NCBI GenBank assembly: GCA_029834535.1
Contig: JAQMWT010000659.1
Coordinates: 1 to 50,704 of the forward strand
Reading direction: 5' to 3'
Length of the DNA stretch: 50,704 nucleotides
DNA from: Chrysophaeum taylorii
Taxonomy: Eukaryota > Sar > Pelagophyceae > Pelagomonadales > Pelagomonadaceae
Below the pieces are notes generated by a model. It saw nothing but the letters and a program-made list of their open reading frames with translations. It ran no database searches and was not told where the DNA came from. The position numbers and the translations under genes were made by a program. Shown here one piece after another: positions 34,449-45,500 of the stretch. The number at the start of each line of letters is the position of its first letter. The first letter of the stretch is position 1.

Positions 34449-34939
34449 CTCCCTCGTTTTTGTTCTGGAATTTTTTGGCTCCTTCTTAAATTTACATGGT
34501 TTCCTCCCTTTCTTGTCATGGCGTCTGTCTCTTACTTGCGATTGTGTGTCTTTGCTTGTGTACTACGTGGTGGGTCCCTGGATGACGACGACGACGACGA
34601 CGACGACTAGTGCGGAGTGGAGTGCGCGTGCACGTCACCAACGACGGCCGGCCGTGCCGACCGACCACCATATATATTCTGCGACGTCGCCTGCTCCACG
34701 AGACAGACACCCGACACACGATCGTGCGCTCGTTACAAAACAGCGACGACGCTCGCTCCGTCCGCGTTCATAAGGATGACGTAACGTCGTCGCGAGAGCG
34801 CGAGCTCCACCACCCTTCAAAAAAAGAGCCACCAACGACGACGCCAGACGACTATGCAACTAAACCGGCGCCCCCGCCGCCGCCGCTGCCATAGGTGGTT
34901 TGTGGTGGTGGTGGTGGAAGCTTTTTCTTCCGCCCTTCC
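34449..34939. other. Intergenic
   Basis: 490 bp without a supported gene. A (GAC)n run at 34582-34606 and ATATATATTC at 34670-34679 are visible; a (GTG)n/(CCG)n stretch at 34869-34918 lies just past the reductase stop codon. Confidence 0.6.
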
Positions 34940-35995
34940 TCACTGGTGGTCGTCGAGGGTAGAAGACGAGTCGTCAGCAGAGTGGCAGCACGCGGCGAGG
35001 GCGCCGGGCGCGAGGAGCCCTCGGGCTTCGGCATCAAGAAAGAGAGCTCGCCAGAAGGCGGGCTCCTTACCCTCGACTTGCGCCAAAAGGTCGAGAGTGT
35101 CGTCGACTTCGGCGGCCGTCCGCAACCCAAGCGCAACGAGAGAGACGGCCGCGGGTTGAAACGCGAACGCGAGCGCGACGACTTTGAGGGTCAAGCCCCG
35201 TTCCTCCGCGAAATCCTCCCACTTGGCCTTCTTCGCCCGGATCACCTCGGGGACGGGCCCGTATTTGTAGGCGTCCCTCCCAACGAGAAGACCGCTCGCG
35301 TAGACCCCCGCGAGGTGCACGGGAATACGCTTCGCCGCGCACGCCGCTAGGGCATCAGCACCATTCTGATCTACGAGGTTCCAGCAATTCGCGAGCATCA
35401 CCGCATCTACGCAGTCCAGGGCTCGCAGCACGACGCGCGGGTCGTTCGTGCCGACAGAGACCTCCAGCCCGGACGCCCGGAGCCCGGCAAAAGCACCGTC
35501 CCTGGACAAGGCCGCGGCCTCGCACTCGGGCGTCTGCTCGGGATCGTGGACGCGCGCGCCGAATGGCCGGAGCCCCAGCCGCTCGGTCGACTCGGCCACT
35601 GAGATCGCGGCACCTGCAGCGGTGTAGTCCAGCACGGGCACGAGCTCGCACGGGGTCTCCGCGAAGATGCTTCTGTCGCCAGCGTTCGACTCTTCGATCG
35701 GTCCCCTGGCGTCCTCGCGACGCCGAACGAGCCGACCAACTTTCGTCCAGATCCGCACTTCGGAGGCCTCGTACTGCCGCAGCGCCCGCCCGAGGCGCGC
35801 CTCGCTCACGCCTAAACCATAGTGCGGTGCCGTGTCGAAGTTTCGGAAGCCTCGCTCGAGAGCGCGTCCGATAGTCGACCGTGCCTCCTCCTCGCCTTGC
35901 GCGCCGTACAACCCCGCGAGGCTGCTCGTGCCCACGATAATCTTCTCGATGCCTACGCTTGTCCTCTTACCGTGGGACACACCATACCGCAACAA
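34940..35995 (-). CDS. Aldo/keto reductase (D-threo-aldose/L-fucose dehydrogenase-like), 5' end uncertain
   Basis: 351 open codons. The AKR catalytic set is present (numbering from the TTG at 35995): FDTAPHYGLG with Asp54 and Tyr59, IWTKVGRLV with Lys85, and ARVHDPEQ with His150. This VHDP form and the GTSSLAGLYG opening fit the bacterial/plant D-threo-aldose or L-galactose/L-fucose dehydrogenase branch, which oxidises free sugars with NAD(P). Substrate not determined. No in-frame ATG exists before the core; the frame is closed at 36014. A short first exon with the ATG is therefore likely (a splice acceptor such as GACGGCAG near 36008 is possible) but I could not join a convincing one. C-terminus DSSSTLDDHQ. 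Confidence 0.8.
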   Translation of the reverse strand: MLRYGVSHGKRTSVGIEKIIVGTSSLAGLYGAQGEEEARSTIGRALERGFRNFDTAPHYGLGVSEARLGRALRQYEASEVRIWTKVGRLVRRREDARGPIEESNAGDRSIFAETPCELVPVLDYTAAGAAISVAESTERLGLRPFGARVHDPEQTPECEAAALSRDGAFAGLRASGLEVSVGTNDPRVVLRALDCVDAVMLANCWNLVDQNGADALAACAAKRIPVHLAGVYASGLLVGRDAYKYGPVPEVIRAKKAKWEDFAEERGLTLKVVALAFAFQPAAVSLVALGLRTAAEVDDTLDLLAQVEGKEPAFWRALFLDAEARGLLAPGALAACCHSADDSSSTLDDHQ

Positions 35996-36471
35996 GCCGA
36001 CGACTCTCTGCCGTCAGATAGTTCGAACATCAAATTCCTTCCTCAACGGAGGATATCCCTCAGAAGGATCCATTGAAACACAACATCACGCGACACACGA
36101 TTACATGACAATCGGGACAGGCGAGCCCAACCCTACCTGCCTTCTTCGACATGATGGATTTTCCGCGCACGTCTCGACCATCGACGTTCTTCTTATCTCG
36201 GCGACTCGGAGTAAGTAAAACTTAAGTGGTAAGTAAGGGCGGCCGCCGTCCAGGGTAAGGGATATGGAGGAAACTCAAATCGACCGAGAGGTAGAGAGGA
36301 CAAGAACACGGGGACAAGGGAAAGAAGGACAGGCAGTTTGCAGGGGGCGGCAGAGCGCGAGCCGAGCCGGCAGAGGGCAGTGCGTTTTGCGCGTGGTAGA
36401 AAGAGGACCTAGCCGTCGGAGCGCCGCCAGGTACCCGGCAGCCGGGGGACGTAGGGGCATAGAAAGGTCTT
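35996..36471. other. No feature seen
   Basis: Mixed-composition DNA with no motif or repeat that I can name. A first coding exon of the reductase may hide in its left part. Confidence 0.4.
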
Positions 36472-36830
36472 GGAGTAAACTCAAAGGTTAAAGGGCGGAG
36501 CGTGCGCAGATCAAAGCAGCTTAGATTGGCGGGGTTGAGAGCGCCGAGCGGAAAGGAGAGTGGGGTGAGTGGAAGGATGGACGTTGACGCAAGCCGATTA
36601 TAGGGGATAGGGAGTAAACTCAAAGGTTAAAGGCAGAGCGGGCGCGGACGGGGGCAGAAATCGATAATGGGTTACGGAGTGAACTCAAAAGGTTAAGGGC
36701 AGAGCGGGCGCTGATGAAAGCAGCTCAGATTGGCGGGGGTCGGAGCGTCGAGCGGAAAGGAGAGCTGGGGTGAGTGGGAGGAGATAAGACGGACGTTGAC
36801 GCAGGCCGCTTGTCGGGGCCGGCCGAGCGC
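36472..36830 (+). repeat. Diverged, inverted relic of the Helitron-like repeat, itself duplicated
   Basis: The reverse complement of 23890-23990 and 32190-32300 is recognisable here: AGTAAACTCAAAGGTTAAAG, then AGCAGCTTAGATTGGCGGGG, then GGAAAGGAGAGTGGGGTGAG. The segment occurs at 36472-36600 and again at 36677-36800, with a partial third at 36612-36676. So this is an older copy, in the opposite orientation to the other two, arranged as a ~205-bp tandem. Confidence 0.65.
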
Positions 36831-37088
36831 GAACCGAACAGTCCGGGAGGGGGTGGGGGGGGGCTAGGGTGTGATTTCCGTCAGTTTTTCCGTGAGCGGA
36901 CGAAAAAGCATTTGTTTGGTGAGCTTTACAATGCCCAGCATCACCTGGGTCTTGTTGCGTTGACGGCCGGAACGACACCCTGCTAGCTGCACCTCACTAC
37001 TTGAGTTTTCTCTCCCTCCCTCCCTCCCTCCATATGCGCGACGAACTCTGCAGCACCACGCGGATCTCGACTTGACCTCAACCATGGT
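36831..37088. other. No gene; GGGTGGGGGGGGG and CCCT simple tracts
   Basis: A G-run at 36847-36863 and (CTCC)n at 37011-37030. Nothing else seen. Confidence 0.5.
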
Positions 37089-37301
37089 TCAGTTGTCAGG
37101 CATCACATTCGGCCACCTAAGGCAAAAAAAATCTGGGGGTTTGACGTCGCCATGCGTCACGCCACGCGCGTTCGTGTGCTCAAGTCCATGCGCGACCTCG
37201 AGACCAGTAATCGCCGCTTGTATCGGTGTCAATCCACGCTCGTTTACAAAAGATGAGAATGCCACACCACGTATCTGCCCAATACCCATCGAAACGCGCA
37301 T
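37089..37301 (-). pseudogene. Protein-kinase-like fragment
   Basis: The minus strand reads IQAAITGLEVAHGLEHTNAR then GVTHGDVKPPDFF, similar to the helix E and catalytic loop (H-[RG]-D-x-K-x-x-N) of Ser/Thr kinases. About 70 codons only, no ATP-binding lobe and no DFG, and the loop Asn is replaced. Either a decayed fragment or chance; the HGDVKP string makes a fragment more likely. Confidence 0.35.
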
Positions 37302-37689
37302 TCGCCAGGTAAAACAGCAGTACCGGAAGTCGCAGTCCGTGGGAAGTGCTGTGTGTATGATGACGATGTTTGAAAGTCTTCAAAGCTTGAGCATCCACCG
37401 GTGACCCTCGAGCTGATTACTACCGTCGAGACGCGCCTTTTTCAATCTCCAATTAATTGCAACCACTCGCTGAACGCACCGAGTATAGTTACGATTATTG
37501 CAAGGCCGCCATCTTCACAAGCTCGCTCCCCAATCATTCCGGCCACGGATGCACTTCTTGGCACACGCGGTGGCCTCCTCCTCGCCCGCAGCCGGCCTGC
37601 CAATCTCAACTCAGTCCGGACCGTCCGGTATGACGACATGCTCTACCGTATCGTCACCATCCTCCTCGTGGCCTGCGTCTCGCTTGCCA

Positions 37690-38242
37690 TGTCGAATTCA
37701 TTCGGCATCTTACCCGACCTCGTCGCTCCTACCGCCCGCTCGCGACTCTACTGCCGGTGCCGCGGCAACCTCGCAAAACGCCACGTGGCTCCCCACATTC
37801 CTCTCCCGCCAGAGACCGGCCACCACCCAGCCTCCCGGGCCTCGTCAATCAGTGCTTGCGCGGCTTCGGTGCCGTCGATGGCCTCTACTTCATCGCCTTC
37901 AGCGAGGCACGCCACGAGCCTACGCACAACTGCTTGACGAGGATCGCCGAGCAGACGTGAATCTACAGCGGCTGCGCCAACGTCGCGGAGGCCACGGCGA
38001 CCCAGCTCCGTCACAGATGTACCGCGAGTAAGGCCTAGGGCCTCGCAGCTGCCTTGGGTCGGGCTCGCTGCGCCCTCGTCGCCCTCAGCAATATCGCCGC
38101 TTCGGGCAGCCGAGCAGAGGCCGCGCGCGCTCAGCAGGACGCCACTTTTCGTCGCAAGTATGTTATGGGCGATGGCAGCGCGCATATGCCCCGCGGGCTT
38201 GCCTTGGCGGTGCAAGCTCCCCCAACGGCCGAACGGCCCTGA
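37690..38242 (+). pseudogene. Relic of the PD-(D/E)XK transposon ORF
   Basis: Two broken frames match the ORF at 24770-26122. FGILPDLVAPTARSRLYCRC then RGNLAKRHVAPHI aligns with FGIFADVVAPTIRTRLYGRY then RGNLARRQVVPDI; after a deletion and frameshifts, GRARCALVALSNIAASGS and QQDATFRRKYV align with GRARCALTALTHVAASGN and QQDVTLRRTYV. The Pro-Asp of the nuclease motif reads Pro-His and the DIK part is missing, so it is dead. Confidence 0.75.
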
Positions 38243-38806
38243 AACAACCCGCGGAGCTCGTTTCAGCAGAACGCGCTAGGTTCTCGCGAAATACCAAGTT
38301 CTTCTGGCCCTGGATTCCTTCTTCAAACCGCCAGTGCTGATGAGCTTAAATTGATGTGTAACAGCTCGTGGAAATTAACTTGGTTGTCTAGATCGCAAGG
38401 GGAGTACATTCGAACGCAGTTGGATGAGAGCTGTTGCCGCCACTAGGCAGAGAGATTTAAACGAGGAAAGGGGGCAGGGCGAGGGTAAGCAGGAGTTTCT
38501 CTCACACTGGCTCTCTCCTTGAGTCCCCTGACCCCCGGCTTGACACCGCCTCCGCCGAAGCCCGTTACCAGCATCTGATGTTCTCAAGAGGCCGCCTCTT
38601 GCTCTCGTCCCATCTCGCCAAGCGTGCAACCCCGCTCTTATACGTATCTTACCCTCACACAAGTGAATTGACGTCACGATCGCAATCTTATTTCGTTCCT
38701 GGATCTAATAATGCGGTTTGATACCTTAAGTCTCAAAGGAAACCACCGAGGCTAAGCGCGTCGATGGCGAGTCCTAAACGCAACTCATAAGCCATTTCGT
38801 TGAGAG
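38243..38806. other. No feature seen
   Basis: AT-richer DNA; no ORF with coding character and no repeat noticed. Confidence 0.45.
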
Positions 38807-39067
38807 ATGGGGATCACAAGCTCCAAGGCGGGACCCTTCAAGGTCTTCGAAAGTTGTGCGCAAATCACTGTGCAATTTTGTCGTTGTTCACACCACGTCG
38901 CAGGGGGCGAAGGAAGTTGCGCTGCAATCGTCAAAGAGTACAAGGACAAGGATTACGACTTTGGGATCGACCTTCCCACAGTCGAAGCGTTGACAGGGAT
39001 CGACACTGCATCAGCCGAGGCCGTGGTGAACACGTTGACTCGAAACACCACCGCGCCCCGCTTGTAA
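38807..39067 (+). CDS. Small ORF of unknown status
   Basis: 86 codons from ATG to TAA. The N-terminus MGITSSKAGPF fits a myristoylation consensus (Gly2, Ser6). Several Cys and His residues occur in the middle (CRCSHH). Codon use lacks the strong GC3 bias of neighbouring genes. No family recognised; it may be chance. Confidence 0.25.
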   Translation: MGITSSKAGPFKVFESCAQITVQFCRCSHHVAGGEGSCAAIVKEYKDKDYDFGIDLPTVEALTGIDTASAEAVVNTLTRNTTAPRL

Positions 39068-39599
39068 GCGTGCACGCTGTCCTCGGTCACCAAATGTTCG
39101 CAGGGTCAATGCGCTCTCGCTGCTAGCGGGGATTTGCTTGATTGCAGAGAGTAATTTAACGCACAAGGAACGGGCATCATGTGCGTTTGTTCATGCTTAT
39201 AGTGAGACGAGTTACGATTACAGTGATATACGACATATTTGATTTTGACTCCCGGAATGAAATCAGTGCAGACGAAATGGCGAGTACCCCAAATGACACA
39301 TGATGCGTTGTAATAACCAGAAATCACAGACAATTTTACTTCTATGCACAATGCGTGCAGCCAGAGTTATTGCTAACATCGGCACGGACCCCACCGACTA
39401 CGATATGGAGGCAAAGACAGCGGATGCCTTCAATACTCACGCCAAAGAAAAACACATCATTAAGCGATCTGAGTTCATGCTCTGGGCAACGGCTCGCTGC
39501 TCCAACATATACACACTCACAGACCTACTCATAGAGTTCAAATGCTACACTCCAATCATCAATAAAAATTCCGCAAAGACGCACAGCGAAATGCGCCAA
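39068..39599. other. AT-richer DNA leading into the array; in-frame upstream extension
   Basis: The frame of the large array ORF is open back to ATG 39300 (preceded in frame by TGA 39294). The 102 extra codons use AT-ended codons unlike the array, and GC content rises sharply at about 39600. It may be a true N-terminal exon, a junction with foreign sequence, or non-coding DNA that happens to be open. Confidence 0.45.
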
Positions 39600-42500
39600 A
39601 ACGAGTTGATGCCGCAGCCGGCGAATCCCAAGCACAAGCTGTGCGTGGTCGAGTTCAACGTGCCGGGGGCGAGAAGCGGCGGTACGGACAAGGGCCCGAA
39701 CGGCCACCGGATCGACTCGATTCCTATTGCGAACGGCGTCATCAAGGCCGGCGGGTCGTGCGAGATCATAAAGTACTATCACGACAAGCACGACGAGTTC
39801 GCCGCGCGCGTTGTCAACTACGACGCGCTCATCGTGCGCATCAACCCTGGTCAACTGTCGCAGGGCACGTCCGAAGGAACCCAGCGGCGTTTCGACGATC
39901 TGATGAACCAGATGGTCGCGATGGGCAAGCCCGTGTGGTCGTCGCCGGGCGTCCAGACGAAGATGGGTGCCAAAGACGCGCTCTGCAAGATCGCCAACAT
40001 GAAGTGTGGCCTCGTCGACACCTTTGCCTACTATGACGCCGAGACGCTCGAGACCCAGTTCAAGAAGACCATGGCCTTCCAGCCGCGCGTCCTCAAGCAG
40101 AACCGCGGCTCGGCGGGCGAGGGCATCTGGCTCTGCTGGCTCGACGGCAAGGAGTACTGCAAGAATTTTGGCGACGCGTCCCTCGAAGACTCGGACAAAC
40201 TCAAGCTGATGGAGATGAACGACAATCACGTCGAGTACCACACCGTCAAGGAATTCCTGGCCTTCTGCGTCGACGGACCCGACGCACCCGAGGCCGGGAC
40301 GTGGCACTCGACCTTTCCGGGGCAGTACCTCAAGGGCGGCGCCGAGGCGGGAGGCCAGCTCGTCGACCAGCGTCTCCTGCCACGCATCTCGGAGGGCGAG
40401 GTGCGCGTGCTGATGACCGGCGACGTCTGCCAGATGATCATCCACAAAAAGCCCGAGGGCGGCCTCTCGGCCGTCGGCGGAAACTCGGCGTACACGTACT
40501 ACGAGCCGACGCACCCCAAGTACGCCGACCTCCTCGCCAAGCTGGTCTACGACATCGATCACGGGCTCATGGAGGCGCTGGGCCTGGGCGGCGAGCCGCT
40601 CCCGCTGCTCTGGACCTGCGACTACATTCCGAAGGACGCCGAGGACGGGTCGCCGGGCGTGACCGAGTACGTCGTGGGCGAGTTCAACTGCTCGTGCGTC
40701 GGCGTCTCAAAGTTCCAGGCGGTCTGTGGCGGCGACAAGACGCTCGCTGACGTGCCCGACGAGGACTACTTCGACGCTTGCAAGCTCACGGATCTCATGG
40801 GCCGCCAGGCGATCAAGATGCTCGAACAATCGCGCAAGCGCTACGACGAGTTGATGCCGCAGCCGGCGAATCCCAAGCACAAGCTGTGCGTGGTCGAGTT
40901 CAACGTGCCGGGGGCGAGAAGCGGCGGTACGGACAAGGGCCCGAACGGCCACCGGATCGACTCGATTCCTATTGCGAACGGCGTCATCAAGGCCGGCGGG
41001 TCGTGCGAGATCATAAAGTACTATCACGACAAGCACGACGAGTTCGCCGCGCGCGTTGTCAACTACGACGCGCTCATCGTGCGCATCAACCCTGGTCAAC
41101 TGTCGCAGGGCACGTCCGAGGGAACCCAGCGGCGTTTCGACGATCTGATGAACCAGATGGTCGCGATGGGCAAGCCCGTGTGGTCGTCGCCGGGCGTCCA
41201 GACGAAGATGGGTGCCAAAGACGCGCTCTGCAAGATCGCCAACATGAAGTGTGGCCTCGTCGACACCTTTGCCTACTATGACGCCGAGACGCTCGAGACC
41301 CAGTTCAAGAAGACCATGGCCTTCCAGCCGCGCGTCCTCAAGCAGAACCGCGGCTCGGCGGGCGAGGGCATCTGGCTCTGCTGGCTCGACGGCAAGGAGT
41401 ACTGCAAGAATTTTGGCGACGCGTCCCTCGAAGACTCGGACAAACTCAAGCTGATGGAGATGAACGACAATCACGTCGAGTACCACACCGTCAAGGAATT
41501 CCTGGCCTTCTGCGTCGACGGACCCGACGCACCCGAGGCCGGGACGTGGCACTCGACCTTTCCGGGGCAGTACCTCAAGGGCGGCGCCGAGGCGGGAGGC
41601 CAGCTCGTCGACCAGCGTCTCTTGCCACGCATCTCGGAGGGCGAGGTGCGCGTGCTGATGACCGGCGACGTCTGCCAGATGATCATCCACAAAAAGCCCG
41701 AGGGCGGCCTCTCGGCCGTCGGCGGAAACTCGGCGTACACGTACTACGAGCCGACGCACCCCAAGTACGCCGACCTCCTCGCCAAGCTGATCTACGACAT
41801 CGATCACGGGCTCATGGAGGCGCTGGGCCTGGGCGGCGAGCCGCTCCCGCTGCTCTGGACCTGCGACTACATTCCGAAGGACGCCGAGGACGGGTCGCCG
41901 GGCGTGACCGAGTACGTCGTGGGCGAGTTCAACTGCTCGTGCGTCGGCGTCTCAAAGTTCCAGGCGGTCTGTGGCGGCGACAAGACGCTCGCCGACGTGC
42001 CCGACGAGGACTACTTCGACGCTTGCAGGCTCACGGATCTCATGGGCCGCCAGGCGATCAAGATGCTCGAACAATCGCGCAAGCGCTACGACGAGTTGAT
42101 GCCGCAGCCGGCGAATCCCAAGCACAAGCTGTGCGTGGTCGAGTTCAACGTGCCGGGGGCGAGAAGCGGCGGTACGGACAAGGGCCCGAACGGCCACCGG
42201 ATCGACTCGATTCCTATTGCGAACGGCGTCATCAAGGCCGGCGGGTCGTGCGAGATCATCAAGTACTATCACGACAAGCACGACGAGTTCGCCGCGCGCG
42301 TTGTCAACTACGACGCGCTCATCGTGCGCATCAACCCTGGTCAACTGTCGCAGGGCACGTCCGAGGGAACCCAGCGGCGTTTCGACGATCTGATGAACCA
42401 GATGGTCGCGATGGGCAAGCCCGTGTGGTCGTCGCCGGGCGTCCAGACGAAGATGGGTGCCAAAGACGCGCTCTGCAAGATCGCCAACATGAAGTGTGGC

Positions 42501-45500
42501 CTCGTCGACACCTTTGCCTACTATGACGCCGAGACGCTCGAGACCCAGTTCAAGAAGACCATGGCCTTCCAGCCGCGCGTCCTCAAGCAGAACCGCGGCT
42601 CGGCGGGCGAGGGCATCTGGCTCTGCTGGCTCGACGGCAAGGAGTACTGCAAGAATTTTGGCGACGCGTCCCTCGAAGACTCGGACAAACTCAAGCTGAT
42701 GGAGATGAACGACAATCACGTCGAGTACCACACCGTCAAGGAATTCCTGGCCTTCTGCGTCGACGGACCCGACGCACCCGAGGCCGGGACGTGGCACTCG
42801 ACCTTTCCGGGGCAGTACCTCAAGGGCGGCGCCGAGGCGGGAGGCCAGCTCGTCGACCAGCGTCTCTTGCCACGCATCTCGGAGGGCGAGGTGCGCGTGC
42901 TGATGACCGGCGACGTCTGCCAGATGATCATCCACAAAAAGCCCGAGGGCGGCCTCTCGGCCGTCGGCGGAAACTCGGCGTACACGTACTACGAGCCGAC
43001 GCACCCCAAGTACGCCGACCTCCTCGCCAAGCTGATCTACGACATCGATCACGGGCTCATGGAGGCGCTGGGCCTGGGCGGCGAGCCGCTCCCGCTGCTC
43101 TGGACCTGCGACTACATTCCGAAGGACGCCGAGGAGGGGTCGCCGGGCGTGACCGAGTACGTCGTGGGCGAGTTCAACTGCTCGTGCGTCGGCGTCTCAA
43201 AGTTCCAGGCGGTCTGTGGCGGCGACAAGACGCTCGCCGACGTGCCCGACGAGGACTACTTCGACGCTTGCAGGCTCACGGATCTCATGGGCCGCCAGGC
43301 GATCAAGATGCTCGAACAATCGCGCAAGCGCTACGACGAGTTGATGCCGCAGCCGGCGAATCCCAAGCACAAGCTGTGCGTGGTCGAGTTCAACGTGCCG
43401 GGGGCGAGAAGCGGCGGTACGGACAAGGGCCCGAACGGCCACCGGATCGACTCGATTCCTATTGCGAACGGCGTCATCAAGGCCGGCGGGTCGTGCGAGA
43501 TCATCAAGTACTATCACGACAAGCACGACGAGTTCGCCGCGCGCGTTGTCAACTACGACGCGCTCATCGTGCGCATCAACCCTGGTCAACTGTCGCAGGG
43601 CACGTCCGAGGGAACCCAGCGGCGTTTCGACGATCTGATGAACCAGATGGTCGCGATGGGCAAGCCCGTGTGGTCGTCGCCGGGCGTCCAGACGAAGATG
43701 GGTGCCAAAGACGCGCTCTGCAAGATCGCCAACATGAAGTGTGGCCTCGTCGACACCTTTGCCTACTATGACGCCGAGACGCTCGAGACCCAGTTCAAGA
43801 AGACCATGGCCTTCCAGCCGCGCGTCCTCAAGCAGAACCGCGGCTCGGCGGGCGAGGGCATCTGGCTCTGCTGGCTCGACGGCAAGGAGTACTGCAAGAA
43901 TTTTGGCGACGCGTCCCTCGAAGACTCGGACAAACTCAAGCTGATGGAGATGAACGACAATCACGTCGAGTACCACACCGTCAAGGAATTCCTGGCCTTC
44001 TGCGTCGACGGACCCGACGCACCCGAGGCCGGGACGTGGCACTCGACCTTTCCGGGGCAGTACCTCAAGGGCGGCGCCGAGGCGGGAGGCCAGCTCGTCG
44101 ACCAGCGTCTCTTGCCACGCATCTCGGAGGGCGAGGTGCGCGTGCTGATGACCGGCGACGTCTGCCAGATGATCATCCACAAAAAGCCCGAGGGCGGCCT
44201 CTCGGCCGTCGGCGGAAACTCGGCGTACACGTACTACGAGCCGACGCACCCCAAGTACGCCGACCTCCTCGCCAAGCTGATCTACGACATCGATCACGGG
44301 CTCATGGAGGCGCTGGGCCTGGGCGGCGAGCCGCTCCCGCTGCTCTGGACCTGCGACTACATTCCGAAGGACGCCGAGGACGGGTCGCCGGGCGTGACCG
44401 AGTACGTCGTGGGCGAGTTCAACTGCTCGTGCGTCGGCGTCTCAAAGTTCCAGGCGGTCTGTGGCGGCGACAAGACGCTCGCCGACGTGCCCGACGAGGA
44501 CTACTTCGACGCTTGCAGGCTCACGGATCTCATGGGCCGCCAGGCGATCAAGATGCTCGAACAATCGCGCAAGCGCTACGACGAGTTGATGCCGCAGCCG
44601 GCGAATCCCAAGCACAAGCTGTGCGTGGTCGAGTTCAACGTGCCGGGGGCGAGAAGCGGCGGTACGGACAAGGGCCCGAACGGCCACCGGATCGACTCGA
44701 TTCCTATTGCGAACGGCGTCATCAAGGCCGGCGGGTCGTGCGAGATCATCAAGTACTATCACGACAAGCACGACGAGTTCGCCGCGCGCGTTGTCAACTA
44801 CGACGCGCTCATCGTGCGCATCAACCCTGGTCAACTGTCGCAGGGCACGTCCGAGGGAACCCAGCGGCGTTTCGACGATCTGATGAACCAGATGGTCGCG
44901 ATGGGCAAGCCCGTGTGGTCGTCGCCGGGCGTCCAGACGAAGATGGGTGCCAAAGACGCGCTCTGCAAGATCGCCAACATGAAGTGTGGCCTCGTCGACA
45001 CCTTTGCCTACTATGACGCCGAGACGCTCGAGACCCAGTTCAAGAAGACCATGGCCTTCCAGCCGCGCGTCCTCAAGCAGAACCGCGGCTCGGCGGGCGA
45101 GGGCATCTGGCTCTGCTGGCTCGACGGCAAGGAGTACTGCAAGAATTTTGGCGACGCGTCCCTCGAAGACTCGGACAAACTCAAGCTGATGGAGATGAAC
45201 GACAATCACGTCGAGTACCACACCGTCAAGGAATTCCTGGCCTTCTGCGTCGACGGACCCGACGCACCCGAGGCCGGGACGTGGCACTCGACCTTTCCGG
45301 GGCAGTACCTCAAGGGCGGCGCCGAGGCGGGAGGCCAGCTCGTCGACCAGCGTCTCTTGCCACGCATCTCGGAGGGCGAGGTGCGCGTGCTGATGACCGG
45401 CGACGTCTGCCAGATGATCATCCACAAAAAGCCCGAGGGCGGCCTCTCGGCCGTCGGCGGAAACTCGGCGTACACGTACTACGAGCCGACGCACCCCAAG

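Noticed and set aside
35955..35990. An 18-nt intron GTAAGAGGACAAGCGTAG at the 5' end of the aldo/keto reductase
   Set aside because: Far shorter than the other introns here, and joining the flanks gives the wrong phase.
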